DNA from: Flavobacterium sp.
Lineage (GTDB): Bacteria; Bacteroidota; Bacteroidia; Flavobacteriales; Flavobacteriaceae
Direction: 5' to 3'
Assembly: GCA_012270005.1 (NCBI GenBank)
Contig: JAAXJD010000061.1
Coordinates: 1 to 37,466, forward strand
Length of the DNA stretch: 37,466 nucleotides
Shown: positions 1 to 6,803 of the stretch, piece after piece
Position numbering within the stretch: the first letter of the stretch is position 1
Layout: the number at the start of each line of letters is the position of its first letter
Notes under the pieces: generated by a model
Database searches by the model: none
The model's input: the letters and a program-made list of their open reading frames with translations, nothing else
Told to the model about the DNA's origin: nothing
Program-made: the position numbers and the translations under genes

Positions 1-334
1 CTCTAGGACTGATGAATCTAACAATTACCTTTCAGAATGCTATAATGAAAACTCAAGGCTTAACAGCGAAATAGACTCCTTACAACTGTTACTTAAACAG
101 TTTGAAGAAAACAGAAATTTAGATAATAAAATTCACGAAAAAATCATTGATAGTATCCAACAAAAAGTTACTATTCAGATTAATGAAGCTGAGAAAAAGG
201 CTGTAGATTCAATGCTTATAATTAATTCATTAAATGAATCAGATAATTCTTCTCAACATAAAATGGAGCCGACCTCCATATTCTTTTTAATCTTGATATT
301 TATTTTAGTTGCAATTATCGCTTTTAAGAAATAA
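1..334 (+). CDS. C-terminal part of a coiled-coil, tail-anchored membrane protein (5' end outside window)
   Basis: The window opens inside a frame that stays open from base 2 to a TAA at 332-334, giving 110 residues with no start in view. The visible part is hydrophilic and rich in Asn, Glu, Lys and Ser, with Leu/Ile spacing that suggests a coiled coil over roughly residues 18-65. It ends in one hydrophobic segment (SIFFLILIFILVAIIAF) followed by two lysines, so the protein is probably anchored in the inner membrane by its C-terminus with the bulk in the cytoplasm. I recognise no family. It converges with the gene at 369-947 and shares the A/T-rich composition of the recombinase beyond it, so it probably belongs to the same accessory element. 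The frame could also be the tail of a phage or plasmid protein. Confidence 0.5.
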   Translation, partial: SRTDESNNYLSECYNENSRLNSEIDSLQLLLKQFEENRNLDNKIHEKIIDSIQQKVTIQINEAEKKAVDSMLIINSLNESDNSSQHKMEPTSIFFLILIFILVAIIAFKK

Positions 335-368
335 AATTTGAAATATGCGCTTTTTGCATTGTGTTATA

Positions 369-947
369 TCAATGTTTTCCGCAAAGAGGTCGTAGTTTAT
401 AAGCTATTATTTTCTCGAAAGCTTCCAGATAAGCGTTTGGAAAACCTTCTTCAAATTGGATAATTTTCAAATTTATATCTAAACCCGAATCTACGGACCA
501 ATGTGCCAACTGTAAGCCTTGTGTACTTCCTACTTTATAATACCCAAAATGTTGTATGATACGGCCCGATATATTTGACAGTTTCCATTTTTTTGTAAAT
601 CCACCTCTCCTTATCCCCACGTAAAGTACATTACTGTCACAGTTTTTATTTTTTACAGGAACAACCCTTTGTTTTTCTATTAGTGATGTCCTGTTGTTAT
701 TTAGAAGTTCAATTAAATTATCACACTCATCCTTTACCTCAAACCAATACAGACAACTATTTCTCATAGTACACAGGTCTTCAAACATTGGTTTGAATTT
801 CTCATGGGCCCTAATACTCTTAGCATTTGGATTTAATTTTGGGGTGTATTCAAATGTGTCAGGTAAATCTTTTAGATTGAATTCAAATTGTTTAGCATCT
901 CGCTTGAGTTTGGATATTAGCCCATTAAAATTTTCTGTTTGTAACAT
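369..947 (-). CDS. Hypothetical protein, possibly GIY-YIG nuclease-like
   Basis: A 192-residue protein starting at an ATG. I do not recognise it as a named family. Residues 65-71 (CLYWFEV) and 108-112 (LYVGI) resemble the two strands that carry the GIY and YIG motifs, separated here by an insertion of about 35 residues. They are followed by SGRIIQH (Arg129 at the place of the catalytic Arg) and by a C-terminal helix with Glu175 and Glu178, where GIY-YIG enzymes have their metal-binding Glu. The last part, LRPLCGKH, resembles the usual 'kPpLN' ending but lacks the Asn. This is pattern reading only. The gene sits between the tail-anchored protein and the serine recombinase in A/T-rich DNA, so a role in mobile-element biology or defence is possible but not shown. 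Confidence 0.55.
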   Translation of the reverse strand: MLQTENFNGLISKLKRDAKQFEFNLKDLPDTFEYTPKLNPNAKSIRAHEKFKPMFEDLCTMRNSCLYWFEVKDECDNLIELLNNNRTSLIEKQRVVPVKNKNCDSNVLYVGIRRGGFTKKWKLSNISGRIIQHFGYYKVGSTQGLQLAHWSVDSGLDINLKIIQFEEGFPNAYLEAFEKIIAYKLRPLCGKH

Positions 948-1085
948 TGGTTGATTTCTATAATTCTTTTTTTGTTGTGAAATTTATAATACTAATCTAC
1001 ACATTTTTCCCTTTTGTTTATCTTGTATAGTTTACACAGGTAGAATTATTTTCCATGAATATAATAAGCAAATATTCTACCAATA

Positions 1086-2864
1086 TTATAAGTCAAACTC
1101 ATTTATGAACAATCTGTTTTTCATTTCAACATTATTTAACCGAACATCGGTTAACGTGTGGGGAATCTCTGCGAGATATTTAAGATTTTCAAATTCTTCT
1201 CTTATGTCTTTTATGTCATTTAGCAAAATATTTTCCTTGTATACAGGGTCATTTTCCATTTTTGTAACTGGCAAATATTTATATACTTTTTCATTTCTTC
1301 CCCCAAATTTTCGCACACCATCGGCAAATATGAATAACTTTAAAGTTCGAATTAAGACAACTCCTCTAATCTTAATCACAACATCTGCCAAAACCCAACC
1401 ATTAGCCAAATCATTCAAATAAATTTGTTGGATGAACTGTTTAAAAATATTAACCAGCTCGCCTCTGCTTGCATTTTTAATCATTTCTGTACTGGTAGCC
1501 TCAATATTGAAGTTTTCAATAGTTGAAGTCTTTTGAAAGATGTCCTTTTTAAGCAGCTTTATCTTATTTTTTAGCAAATCTATTTCACCAAGTATTTCAC
1601 CTTCCATTTGCGAATAAAGTTCAAAATTTGGGTTCTTACTCATAGTAAGGGTCCTTAGCAGGTTTTCCAATTGCTTTTCTTTTCCCTGTAAATTATCTTC
1701 TTCATTCTTCAGTAGTTGTTTATTGTTAGTTAATGTTATTTTTAATTCATTAACTAAATCATTTGGGTTATCTAATGCGCTCAAAAGTGTTGGTGATAAC
1801 AATACTTGGTCATATATAACGCTTTCAAACAATGACATATTTAAGCTTCTGTTTCCACATCCTTCACCCGCCTTGATATTTGATGTACAACGATATACCT
1901 TATCACCCTTTGGCTTATTTACGTATTTACCCATATACTTACGACCACAACAGCCACACCTAACCAAATCTTTAAGTAGATAATCGTAAGTTGTCAAATA
2001 ATTTCTAGTTGATTTAGTGGTCATTAACTTGTTACATTGGTCAAATAACTCAGGGGATATTATCACAGGTGACGAAAATGTAGCATCTTTATATTTTCGT
2101 TCGCCTTTATAAATGGTATTTTTCAATATCTGACCAACAACTACATCTGACCATCTTATCTCATCAGCGATTTTTAAAGATGTTTCTTTATTGAATTTCA
2201 TCAACTTATCACCTTTGCTTTTATTTAGCTTGGTAGGTATGTTTAATTGATTTAGGGTGTTTGCAATAACCCTTGTACCCATACCGTTGCTGTACATTTC
2301 AAATATTTGCTCAATGATTTCCTTTTCTTCATCATCAATTATAATAACTCCCTTATCATCACTAGTATAACCATATGGCAAGTTAGAACTAGATGTTTTA
2401 CCATCGGCCGCACGCTTCATTTTCCCGCTTTTCATTCTGTCCTTCATCTGCTGCGCTTCCAAATCAGCAAACTCCATTAGTACTTGCAATATGATTGAGA
2501 CAATAACATTTCTTTTGCCTTTGTCATCAATAGTGGCTTGACCGATGCTCTTGATATAAACGGGAACACCTTGAGATATTAACTTGTCAATTATTTCTCT
2601 TGTATTTGAAGGGTTTCGCCCTAAACGAGAAATTTCTGTTATAAAAATTGTTTTGTATTTGTTTGGCTCAATTTCAATTTCCCCTAACATTCTTGTTAGT
2701 TCAGGTCTATCCTTTTGGTAACCTGAAAGCTGCTCAGCAAAAATTTCAATCTGCTCTTTCTGATAACCTTGTCGAATTATTTCTTGAGTTAACTCATAAA
2801 CTTGGCGGTCATAATTTTGGTTATCAACCGTTGATACACGGGCATATATAGCAACTTTATCCAT
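1086..2864 (-). CDS. Large serine recombinase (site-specific integrase)
   Basis: A 592-residue recombinase that should join or excise an integrated element through a covalent 5'-phosphoserine. The N-terminal resolvase domain (about 1-150) starts YARVS with nucleophile Ser11 and carries the catalytic ISRLGRNP stretch with Arg80 and Arg83. A recombinase domain follows (about 160-280, with LPYGY and the NTIYKGERKY region). Next comes a zinc ribbon with Cys303, Cys305/306, Cys326 and Cys336, then a Glu/Lys/Leu-rich coiled coil (about 380-450), as expected for large serine integrases. The length is typical. A good promoter core lies just upstream at 2890-2897. Composition is visibly more A/T-rich than the genes after 3.3 kb. 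Large serine integrases usually sit at the end of their element, so the attachment site is probably close to 2870-2960. No second att half is in the window to prove it. Confidence 0.93.
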   Translation of the reverse strand: MDKVAIYARVSTVDNQNYDRQVYELTQEIIRQGYQKEQIEIFAEQLSGYQKDRPELTRMLGEIEIEPNKYKTIFITEISRLGRNPSNTREIIDKLISQGVPVYIKSIGQATIDDKGKRNVIVSIILQVLMEFADLEAQQMKDRMKSGKMKRAADGKTSSSNLPYGYTSDDKGVIIIDDEEKEIIEQIFEMYSNGMGTRVIANTLNQLNIPTKLNKSKGDKLMKFNKETSLKIADEIRWSDVVVGQILKNTIYKGERKYKDATFSSPVIISPELFDQCNKLMTTKSTRNYLTTYDYLLKDLVRCGCCGRKYMGKYVNKPKGDKVYRCTSNIKAGEGCGNRSLNMSLFESVIYDQVLLSPTLLSALDNPNDLVNELKITLTNNKQLLKNEEDNLQGKEKQLENLLRTLTMSKNPNFELYSQMEGEILGEIDLLKNKIKLLKKDIFQKTSTIENFNIEATSTEMIKNASRGELVNIFKQFIQQIYLNDLANGWVLADVVIKIRGVVLIRTLKLFIFADGVRKFGGRNEKVYKYLPVTKMENDPVYKENILLNDIKDIREEFENLKYLAEIPHTLTDVRLNNVEMKNRLFINEFDL

Positions 2865-2889
2865 CTGTATACAAATGTTTTATTTGTGG

Positions 2890-2920
2890 CAAATATATAC
2901 CTACTATTTTAAAATACCAA
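2890..2920 (-). promoter_or_regulatory. Promoter of the serine recombinase
   Basis: On the minus strand TATATTTG (2897-2890) matches the Bacteroidota -7 box TAnnTTTG, and TTG (2920-2918) sits 20 bp upstream. The start codon at 2864 follows about 26 bp after the box. Between box and start lies the inverted repeat ACAAAT-5-ATTTGT (2871-2887), which could bind a regulator. Confidence 0.55.
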
Positions 2921-3060
2921 CTTCAACGGTAATGGTAGTAGCCTCTACCCCAAAAACGGCACTGCCGTAAACTTTTATAAGCATAAACTGGTTGTTATTG
3001 GCGGCGTGAAAGTACAAACAATAACCCAAAAACGCAATTTAGCCGCAGGCTTTGGCATAA
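2913..3060 (+). pseudogene. Possible 3' gene remnant at the edge of the integrated element
   Basis: A frame without a start codon opens after the TAA at 2910-2912 and reads as plausible protein (for example NFYKHKLVVIGGVKVQT and AAGFGIKRKF) up to about 3060. It then runs into a hairpin that belongs to a minus-strand terminator, and stays formally open to 3242. The codon choice looks coding until the hairpin and not after it. The simplest reading is the tail of a host or element gene that was cut when the recombinase-bearing element inserted. I do not recognise the family. The stretch 2865-3297 has no complete gene: it holds the recombinase promoter, this remnant and a small RNA gene. Confidence 0.35.
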
Positions 3061-3096
3061 AAAGAAAATTCCCGCTATCACTGTGCGGGAATTTTC
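3059..3096 (-). terminator. Rho-independent terminator of small RNA copy 1
   Basis: A perfect 12-bp stem (GAAAATTCCCGC at 3064-3075 with 3085-3096, 9-base loop) is followed on the minus strand by five Ts (3063-3059). On the plus strand the hairpin is followed by ACAAAACC, so termination is directed to the minus strand. Confidence 0.75.
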
Positions 3097-3173
3097 ACAA
3101 AACCAATCAAAAACCAATTATGAAAAAACTTTATTCCTTCTCTGTACGGAAACCTTTAATGTTTCCTTTTGTT
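3059..3173 (-). ncRNA. Putative small RNA gene, copy 1 of a two-copy family
   Basis: About 115 nt predicted from a -7 box at 3185-3178 to the U-tract at 3063-3059. A 33-base block (3094-3126) is identical to 4251-4283 in copy 2. In the RNA sense it holds two AUUGGUUUU repeats and the reverse complement of a CCAATTATGAAAA start-codon context. The 5' half contains a hairpin, GGAAAC-7-GUUUCC (3166-3148), that copy 2 does not share. The two copies have the same order: promoter, variable 5' part, identical block, terminator. Homology extends upstream to about 3237. The ends are inferred from signals. The opposite reading, a plus-strand leader with a short ORF at 3120, is less supported because the U-tract and promoter core are both on the minus strand. 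Confidence 0.55.
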
Positions 3174-3177
3174 GATA

Positions 3178-3219
3178 CAAATGTAGCACCGTTTGACTGC
3201 CGCATTTATAATTTTAGAC
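3178..3219 (-). promoter_or_regulatory. Promoter of small RNA copy 1
   Basis: The minus strand carries TACATTTG (3185-3178), matching TAnnTTTG, and the conserved element GTCTAAAATTA (3219-3209) upstream. Copy 2 has the same two sequences with exactly the same 23-bp gap, although the gap sequence differs. No TTG is seen at -33, so the conserved upstream element may take its place or bind a regulator. Confidence 0.5.
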
Positions 3220-3297
3220 GAGTACCGAAAGTGTGTCGGTAAACACCGTATAACGTACGATAACAAACTCCTTATCCGTGATATTATAGATAAACGG

Positions 3298-4131
3298 TTA
3301 CCCTATTTTAACCCCGGTCATGTTTAAGGATCCTCCCACCAGCTCATCGTTAAAAAACCGTATATCATCTTTGCTTTCCTGCAAGCCCAATGTATAAAGT
3401 AGCGGGTAGTAATGGTCTGGTGTAGGTATGGCAAGCTTTGCCGCAGCACCCAGATTATTGTAGGCTATTAAGTCGGCGTGGTTATGGTCGCCTATTTTTT
3501 GTTTAAAAACTTGGTTAAGCTCTACCGCCCAGTCAAAGCCATAATTGGGTTCGTTAAGCCTCTGCCAGTCTACCATCCTCAGGTTATGTATCATGTTTCC
3601 GCTGCCAATGATCAGTACTCCTTTTTGCCTTAATGATGCCAGCTGTTTTGCCAAATCGTAGTGATACTGAGGCGATTTGTTATAGTCAATGCTAAGTTGC
3701 AGCACCGGGATGTCTGCATCGGGGTACATGTGGCGTACCACCGTCCAAGTACCATGATCCAGCCCCCACTCGTGTTCATCAAGCCCTACCGGGGCAGACG
3801 TAATAATTTGAGATACTTCCTCAGCCAGCTGCGGACTTCCCGGAGCAGGGTACTGTACATTAAACAACTCTTGAGGAAACCCACCAAAATCATGTATTGT
3901 ACGCGGGTGCTCCATGGCGGTAACGTGCGTGCCATGTGTAAGCCAATGTGCAGATATAACCAGTACGGCAGTTGGCCTTGTTATTGCTTTACCAAGCTGC
4001 GCCCAGGTTTGGCTGAACTGATTGTCCTGAATGCCGTTCATGGGAGAGCCGTGGCCAATAAAAAGAACGGGCATTTTCTCTGACGTTGTTTTAAGATCGC
4101 TTGTAAAATTATTAAATGTATGTAGTGACAT
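3298..4131 (-). CDS. ygiD: 4,5-DOPA-type extradiol dioxygenase (YgiD family)
   Basis: A 277-residue class III (LigB-type) extradiol dioxygenase, expected to open catechol rings such as DOPA using a non-heme metal. Key pieces are visible: the FIGHGSPMNG motif with His27, ISAHW with His62, DFGGFP at 81-86, GLDHGTWTVVRHMYPDAD with His126, and IGSGNMIHNL in the C-terminal half. The length fits the family. The annotated ATG gives a 19-residue leader before MPVLFIGHG; a start at Met20 would match shorter homologues and cannot be excluded. The promoter region holds two perfect palindromes (4162-4197), so the gene is probably repressed by a dimeric regulator. It lies between the two small RNA copies on the same strand. 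The physiological substrate is unknown, since many bacteria carry this gene without a DOPA pathway. Confidence 0.9.
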   Translation of the reverse strand: MSLHTFNNFTSDLKTTSEKMPVLFIGHGSPMNGIQDNQFSQTWAQLGKAITRPTAVLVISAHWLTHGTHVTAMEHPRTIHDFGGFPQELFNVQYPAPGSPQLAEEVSQIITSAPVGLDEHEWGLDHGTWTVVRHMYPDADIPVLQLSIDYNKSPQYHYDLAKQLASLRQKGVLIIGSGNMIHNLRMVDWQRLNEPNYGFDWAVELNQVFKQKIGDHNHADLIAYNNLGAAAKLAIPTPDHYYPLLYTLGLQESKDDIRFFNDELVGGSLNMTGVKIG

Positions 4132-4161
4132 GAGTAATCAGATAAAATTTGTAGTTACAAT

Positions 4162-4197
4162 ATTTGTATATACAAATTTATAAAATATTTTATAAAT
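4162..4197. promoter_or_regulatory. Operator/promoter of the dioxygenase gene: two adjacent perfect palindromes
   Basis: ATTTGTATATACAAAT (4162-4177) is a perfect 16-bp palindrome. It overlaps the end of a perfect 22-bp A/T palindrome (4176-4197, half-site ATTTATAAAAT). The minus-strand -7 box TAAATTTG (4180-4173) lies where the two meet, so a dimer bound there would block the dioxygenase promoter. The distance to the ATG at 4131 is about 40 bp. This arrangement is typical of operators for small winged-helix repressors, but the regulator is not in the window. Confidence 0.55.
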
Positions 4198-4214
4198 AGC
4201 TTACTTACAGATCT

Positions 4215-4253
4215 AAAAAAGAAAAGCCCCGCTAGTTGGCTACGGGACTCTTC
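4215..4253 (-). terminator. Rho-independent terminator of small RNA copy 2
   Basis: The hairpin has arms 4221-4235 and 4240-4253 with loop TTGG and one bulge, with the core CCCG/CGGG plus two G:U wobbles on the minus strand. Six Ts (4220-4215) follow on that strand. Confidence 0.7.
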
Positions 4254-4333
4254 ACAAAACCAATCAAAAACCAATTATGAAAATACTTTACTTTATTATC
4301 CTGTGCATCGCATTGTAGTATACTGCTGATTAC
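4215..4333 (-). ncRNA. Putative small RNA gene, copy 2 of a two-copy family
   Basis: About 119 nt predicted between a -7 box at 4345-4338 and the U-tract at 4220-4215. It shares the 33-base identical block (4251-4283) with copy 1 and a looser match on both sides, while the 5' part (about 4284-4333) differs. The terminator stem has two positions that are A:C mismatches if read as plus-strand RNA but G:U wobbles on the minus strand, which argues for a minus-strand transcript. It lies in the 292-bp gap between the lactate dehydrogenase (upstream) and dioxygenase (downstream) genes, all on the same strand. On the plus strand a 13-codon frame (MKILYFIILCIAL, 4277-4318) overlaps the block; I treat it as chance. 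Confidence 0.55.
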
Positions 4334-4337
4334 AAAG

Positions 4338-4379
4338 CAAATGTACGCTGATTCACCGCCATCCCATTTAATTTTAGAC
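4338..4379 (-). promoter_or_regulatory. Promoter of small RNA copy 2
   Basis: TACATTTG (4345-4338) and GTCTAAAATTA (4379-4369) on the minus strand, with the same 23-bp spacing as in copy 1. The conserved spacing with an unconserved spacer is what a promoter would show. Confidence 0.5.
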
Positions 4380-4423
4380 TAGCGGCAAAGAGGTGTAGCC
4401 GAATTGCTTTACACAATCGATAA

Positions 4424-5419
4424 TTAAATCAAAATCATTTCATTAGCAGGTTCATTCCCGGTATAAAATCCCGTAATACTGTTTAGCGTTACTGCGGCAA
4501 TCTGGCTCAGTGCTTCATCGGTAAAAAACGCCTGGTGCGCTGTAACCAAAACATTCGGGAAACTCATTAAACGCTGTATGTTATCGTCGTCTATAATATT
4601 TTCAGACAAATCCCTGAAAAACAGCTTTTCTTCCTGTTCGTAAACATCTATACCCAGTGCGCCCACGTGTTTTTCCTTTAATGCCTCTATAATGTCTGTA
4701 GTACATATAAGCCCTCCCCTGCTGGTATTAATAATTACCACGCCTTTCTTCATTTTACGGATAGATTCCCCGTTAATTATGTAGTGGTTTTCTGGTGTAA
4801 GCGGGCAGTGCAGCGACAATACATCGGCGGTAGCCAAAACCTCCTCCAGTGGCAGGTAGTTTACCCCCGCTTGTTTTAAATCGGCATCTTCATAAATATC
4901 GTAAGCAATTACCTTGCAGCCAAACCCAAGCATTATTTTACAGAACGCCTTACCTATTTTACCCGTACCCACCACGCCTATGGTTTTACCGTGCAGATTA
5001 AATCCCAATAAACCGTTAAGCGAAAAATTCTGTTCGCGCACGCGGTTGTAAGCCTTGTGCGTTTTACGGTTAAGGGTAAGCAGCATAGCCACTGTGTGCT
5101 CTGCCACTGCCTCAGGCGAATATGCCGGTACCCTGCACACGCGAAGGCCTAATCTGCGCGCAGCTTCAAGGTCTACATTATTAAAACCGGCACAGCGCAG
5201 TGCAATTACTTTTACACCGCGCTCCGCAAGGGTTTGCAGTACAGGAGCGCCTAGTTTATCGTTTACAAATGCACAAACTGCATATGTATCCTCCACCACG
5301 TTTGCTATATGCGGCCCCAGGTGGGTTTCGTAATACTCTATCTCTATATTCTGGCTGTTATTAAATCTGTCGAAATACTGCCTGTCATAAGGCTTTGCAG
5401 AAAAAAGTGTAATTTTCAT
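4424..5419 (-). CDS. ldhA: D-lactate dehydrogenase (2-hydroxyacid dehydrogenase family)
   Basis: A 331-residue NAD-dependent dehydrogenase that should interconvert pyruvate and D-lactate in the cytoplasm, mainly to re-oxidise NADH when oxygen is short. The NAD-binding Rossmann motif GVVGTGKIGKAFC is at 148-160. The catalytic triad of the family is in place: Arg234 in NTSRGG, Glu263 after IDVYE, and His295 in VTAHQAF. The size and residue numbering match the LdhA type closely, including RCAGFNNVD at 75-83, which favours D-lactate dehydrogenase over glycerate or formate dehydrogenases of the same superfamily. A minus-strand -7 box TAAATTTG lies at 5452-5445, about 26 bp before the ATG. Small RNA copy 2 starts about 90 bp after its stop codon, on the same strand. 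Confidence 0.92.
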   Translation of the reverse strand: MKITLFSAKPYDRQYFDRFNNSQNIEIEYYETHLGPHIANVVEDTYAVCAFVNDKLGAPVLQTLAERGVKVIALRCAGFNNVDLEAARRLGLRVCRVPAYSPEAVAEHTVAMLLTLNRKTHKAYNRVREQNFSLNGLLGFNLHGKTIGVVGTGKIGKAFCKIMLGFGCKVIAYDIYEDADLKQAGVNYLPLEEVLATADVLSLHCPLTPENHYIINGESIRKMKKGVVIINTSRGGLICTTDIIEALKEKHVGALGIDVYEQEEKLFFRDLSENIIDDDNIQRLMSFPNVLVTAHQAFFTDEALSQIAAVTLNSITGFYTGNEPANEMILI

Positions 5420-5517
5420 AAACGATTGATTAATTGTGTGTATGCAAATTTATTAATAACCCACGCAACCTTTAATGACGGTTGTCATCTAAAACGTAAA
5501 TTCCAAACAACATTTAT

Positions 5518-6186
5518 ATGCTAAAATCCTTACTCTGTACCGCCGCCGCTTCCGTTTTAATGGTTTCTTGCGGGCTAGACTACGACGGGAGTACAAAAAA
5601 TGTACTCACAGGAACCGTTACCAATGAAAACGGAACTCCCATGGCAAATATCCCGGTAACGGTTAATTACTATAACGGTTCTATAGAAGAAAATACCGGA
5701 TTTGACCACACCGATGCCGCAGGGCATTTTACGGTTATAGTACCAAAGGGTAAAGATGCAATCCCTAAGGTGTATGTAAACATGCCTGATTTTAATTATA
5801 ATCCAATAGGATATTCGTGGGTTACGTACCACAACATTGATACCGGAAAATTTACGGACTACAGCTATGATATGGGTACCGTAAAGCTGTGCCCTGCCGA
5901 TGCTAATAAGTTGGTAACACTACACATTAATGCCCCTGCAAGTGTAACAAAACTTAACGCCATAGGTACGGTTATGCGCAACAGTATCGACCTGGATTTT
6001 AATATTTATAGCGGCGACCAGGTGTTTACTACACTACCGTACAAGTATTACTATTACGACAGGAGTGCTGATTTTACGGTATTAAAAAATCAAATCATTA
6101 CACTAAAATACCTGGATGCCAACGAAACGACACACGAAGTACAAATACCTGTAGAAAACCAAAACCTAACCTACACCATACAATAA
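5518..6186 (+). CDS. Surface lipoprotein with an N-terminal carboxypeptidase-regulatory-like domain
   Basis: A 222-residue protein with a lipoprotein signal peptide ending in the lipobox LMVSC (Cys18), followed by Gly-Leu-Asp. Residues about 30-85 (TGTVTNENGTPMANIPVTV, then DAAGHFTV) look like the CarboxypepD_reg/CNA-B type beta-sandwich common in Bacteroidota surface proteins. The rest is beta-rich with no recognised domain. Its stop codon is directly followed by the ATG of an outer-membrane barrel gene (no gap), so the two are co-transcribed and probably work together at the outer membrane. Substrate and function are unknown. No clear promoter box was found in the 98 bp before the start. 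Confidence 0.75.
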   Translation: MLKSLLCTAAASVLMVSCGLDYDGSTKNVLTGTVTNENGTPMANIPVTVNYYNGSIEENTGFDHTDAAGHFTVIVPKGKDAIPKVYVNMPDFNYNPIGYSWVTYHNIDTGKFTDYSYDMGTVKLCPADANKLVTLHINAPASVTKLNAIGTVMRNSIDLDFNIYSGDQVFTTLPYKYYYYDRSADFTVLKNQIITLKYLDANETTHEVQIPVENQNLTYTIQ

Positions 6187-6795
6187 ATGAAAAACATACT
6201 TTTACTTACTATATTATTGCTAAGCGGCGGTTTATATGCCCAGCAAACTAAAAATGATTCCATTAAAACGCAAAGGCAGTATTTTAAAATATATTACGTT
6301 TACCCTCATGGGAAAGGTAATAATGTATTAGCCAAGGCTAACAAGGGGGATTACGGTTTAGGTTTTGCCTTTACGTTTGTAGATTACAGAAATTTTCAGC
6401 TAAACGGTGGGATAAAATACCTTCAGTTTAACATTACAGATAAATCGCTTAGCACTACGGCAGATAACACTAAAATGAGTTCGTTGTATGCCGAAGTAAG
6501 CTATAAAATCCCTGTAATAAGTAAGCTCACTATAAATCCGCAACTATCATTCGGTAGCCAGGATGTGAACCTAGGTGGTGGCCCATTTAATGTATTTGGC
6601 GACAGCAAAGGCAGGCAAAGCGGTGTAGTTTTTGGTGGCGGTTTTGATGTCGATTATGAGTTGGATGAACACGTTAAAGTGTTTCTAGGCGGGTTATATA
6701 GCTTAACCCGTGTACACACCAATACGGCGGCGCAGTACAAAGATTTTTACAACAAATTAGGCCAGATAAACATTACAGCGGGGTTAAAGTTTTAA
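6187..6795 (+). CDS. Outer-membrane beta-barrel protein
   Basis: A 202-residue protein with a signal peptide (about 1-18, ending GLYAQ) and alternating hydrophobic/polar strands ending in an aromatic residue (INITAGLKF), the usual C-terminal signature of an outer-membrane barrel. The likely fold is the small 8-strand porin-family type. It starts at the base after the stop of the lipoprotein gene. Its last four bases overlap the end of the convergent phosphoesterase gene. Function unknown; a structural or transport partner for the lipoprotein is a guess from position. Confidence 0.75.
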   Translation: MKNILLLTILLLSGGLYAQQTKNDSIKTQRQYFKIYYVYPHGKGNNVLAKANKGDYGLGFAFTFVDYRNFQLNGGIKYLQFNITDKSLSTTADNTKMSSLYAEVSYKIPVISKLTINPQLSFGSQDVNLGGGPFNVFGDSKGRQSGVVFGGGFDVDYELDEHVKVFLGGLYSLTRVHTNTAAQYKDFYNKLGQINITAGLKF

Positions 6796-6803
6796 CCCCG
6801 TTT
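6779..6803 (+). terminator. Hairpin shared by two convergent, overlapping gene ends
   Basis: CGGGGTTAAA (6779-6788) and TTTAACCCCG (6791-6800) form a 10-bp stem that contains both stop codons (plus TAA 6793-6795, minus TAA 6794-6792). Only three Ts follow on the plus strand and none on the minus, so it is a weak terminator, perhaps used by both strands. Confidence 0.4.

Noticed and set aside
1039-1081. Inverted repeat GGTAGAAT/ATTCTACC as terminator of the recombinase
   Set aside because: The loop is 27 bases and no T-run follows on the minus strand. It may be chance or a protein site.
3006-3242. A 78-residue plus-strand frame after the recombinase
   Set aside because: It crosses the small-RNA terminator hairpin and promoter, has no upstream start signal, and only its first part (to about 3060) looks coding. 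I treat that part as a gene remnant.
4277-4318. A 13-codon plus-strand frame (MKILYFIILCIAL) as a leader peptide within the repeat
   Set aside because: Copy 1 encodes a different, longer peptide from the same ATG. The T-run, promoter box and G:U pairs all favour the minus strand, and no structural gene follows on the plus strand.
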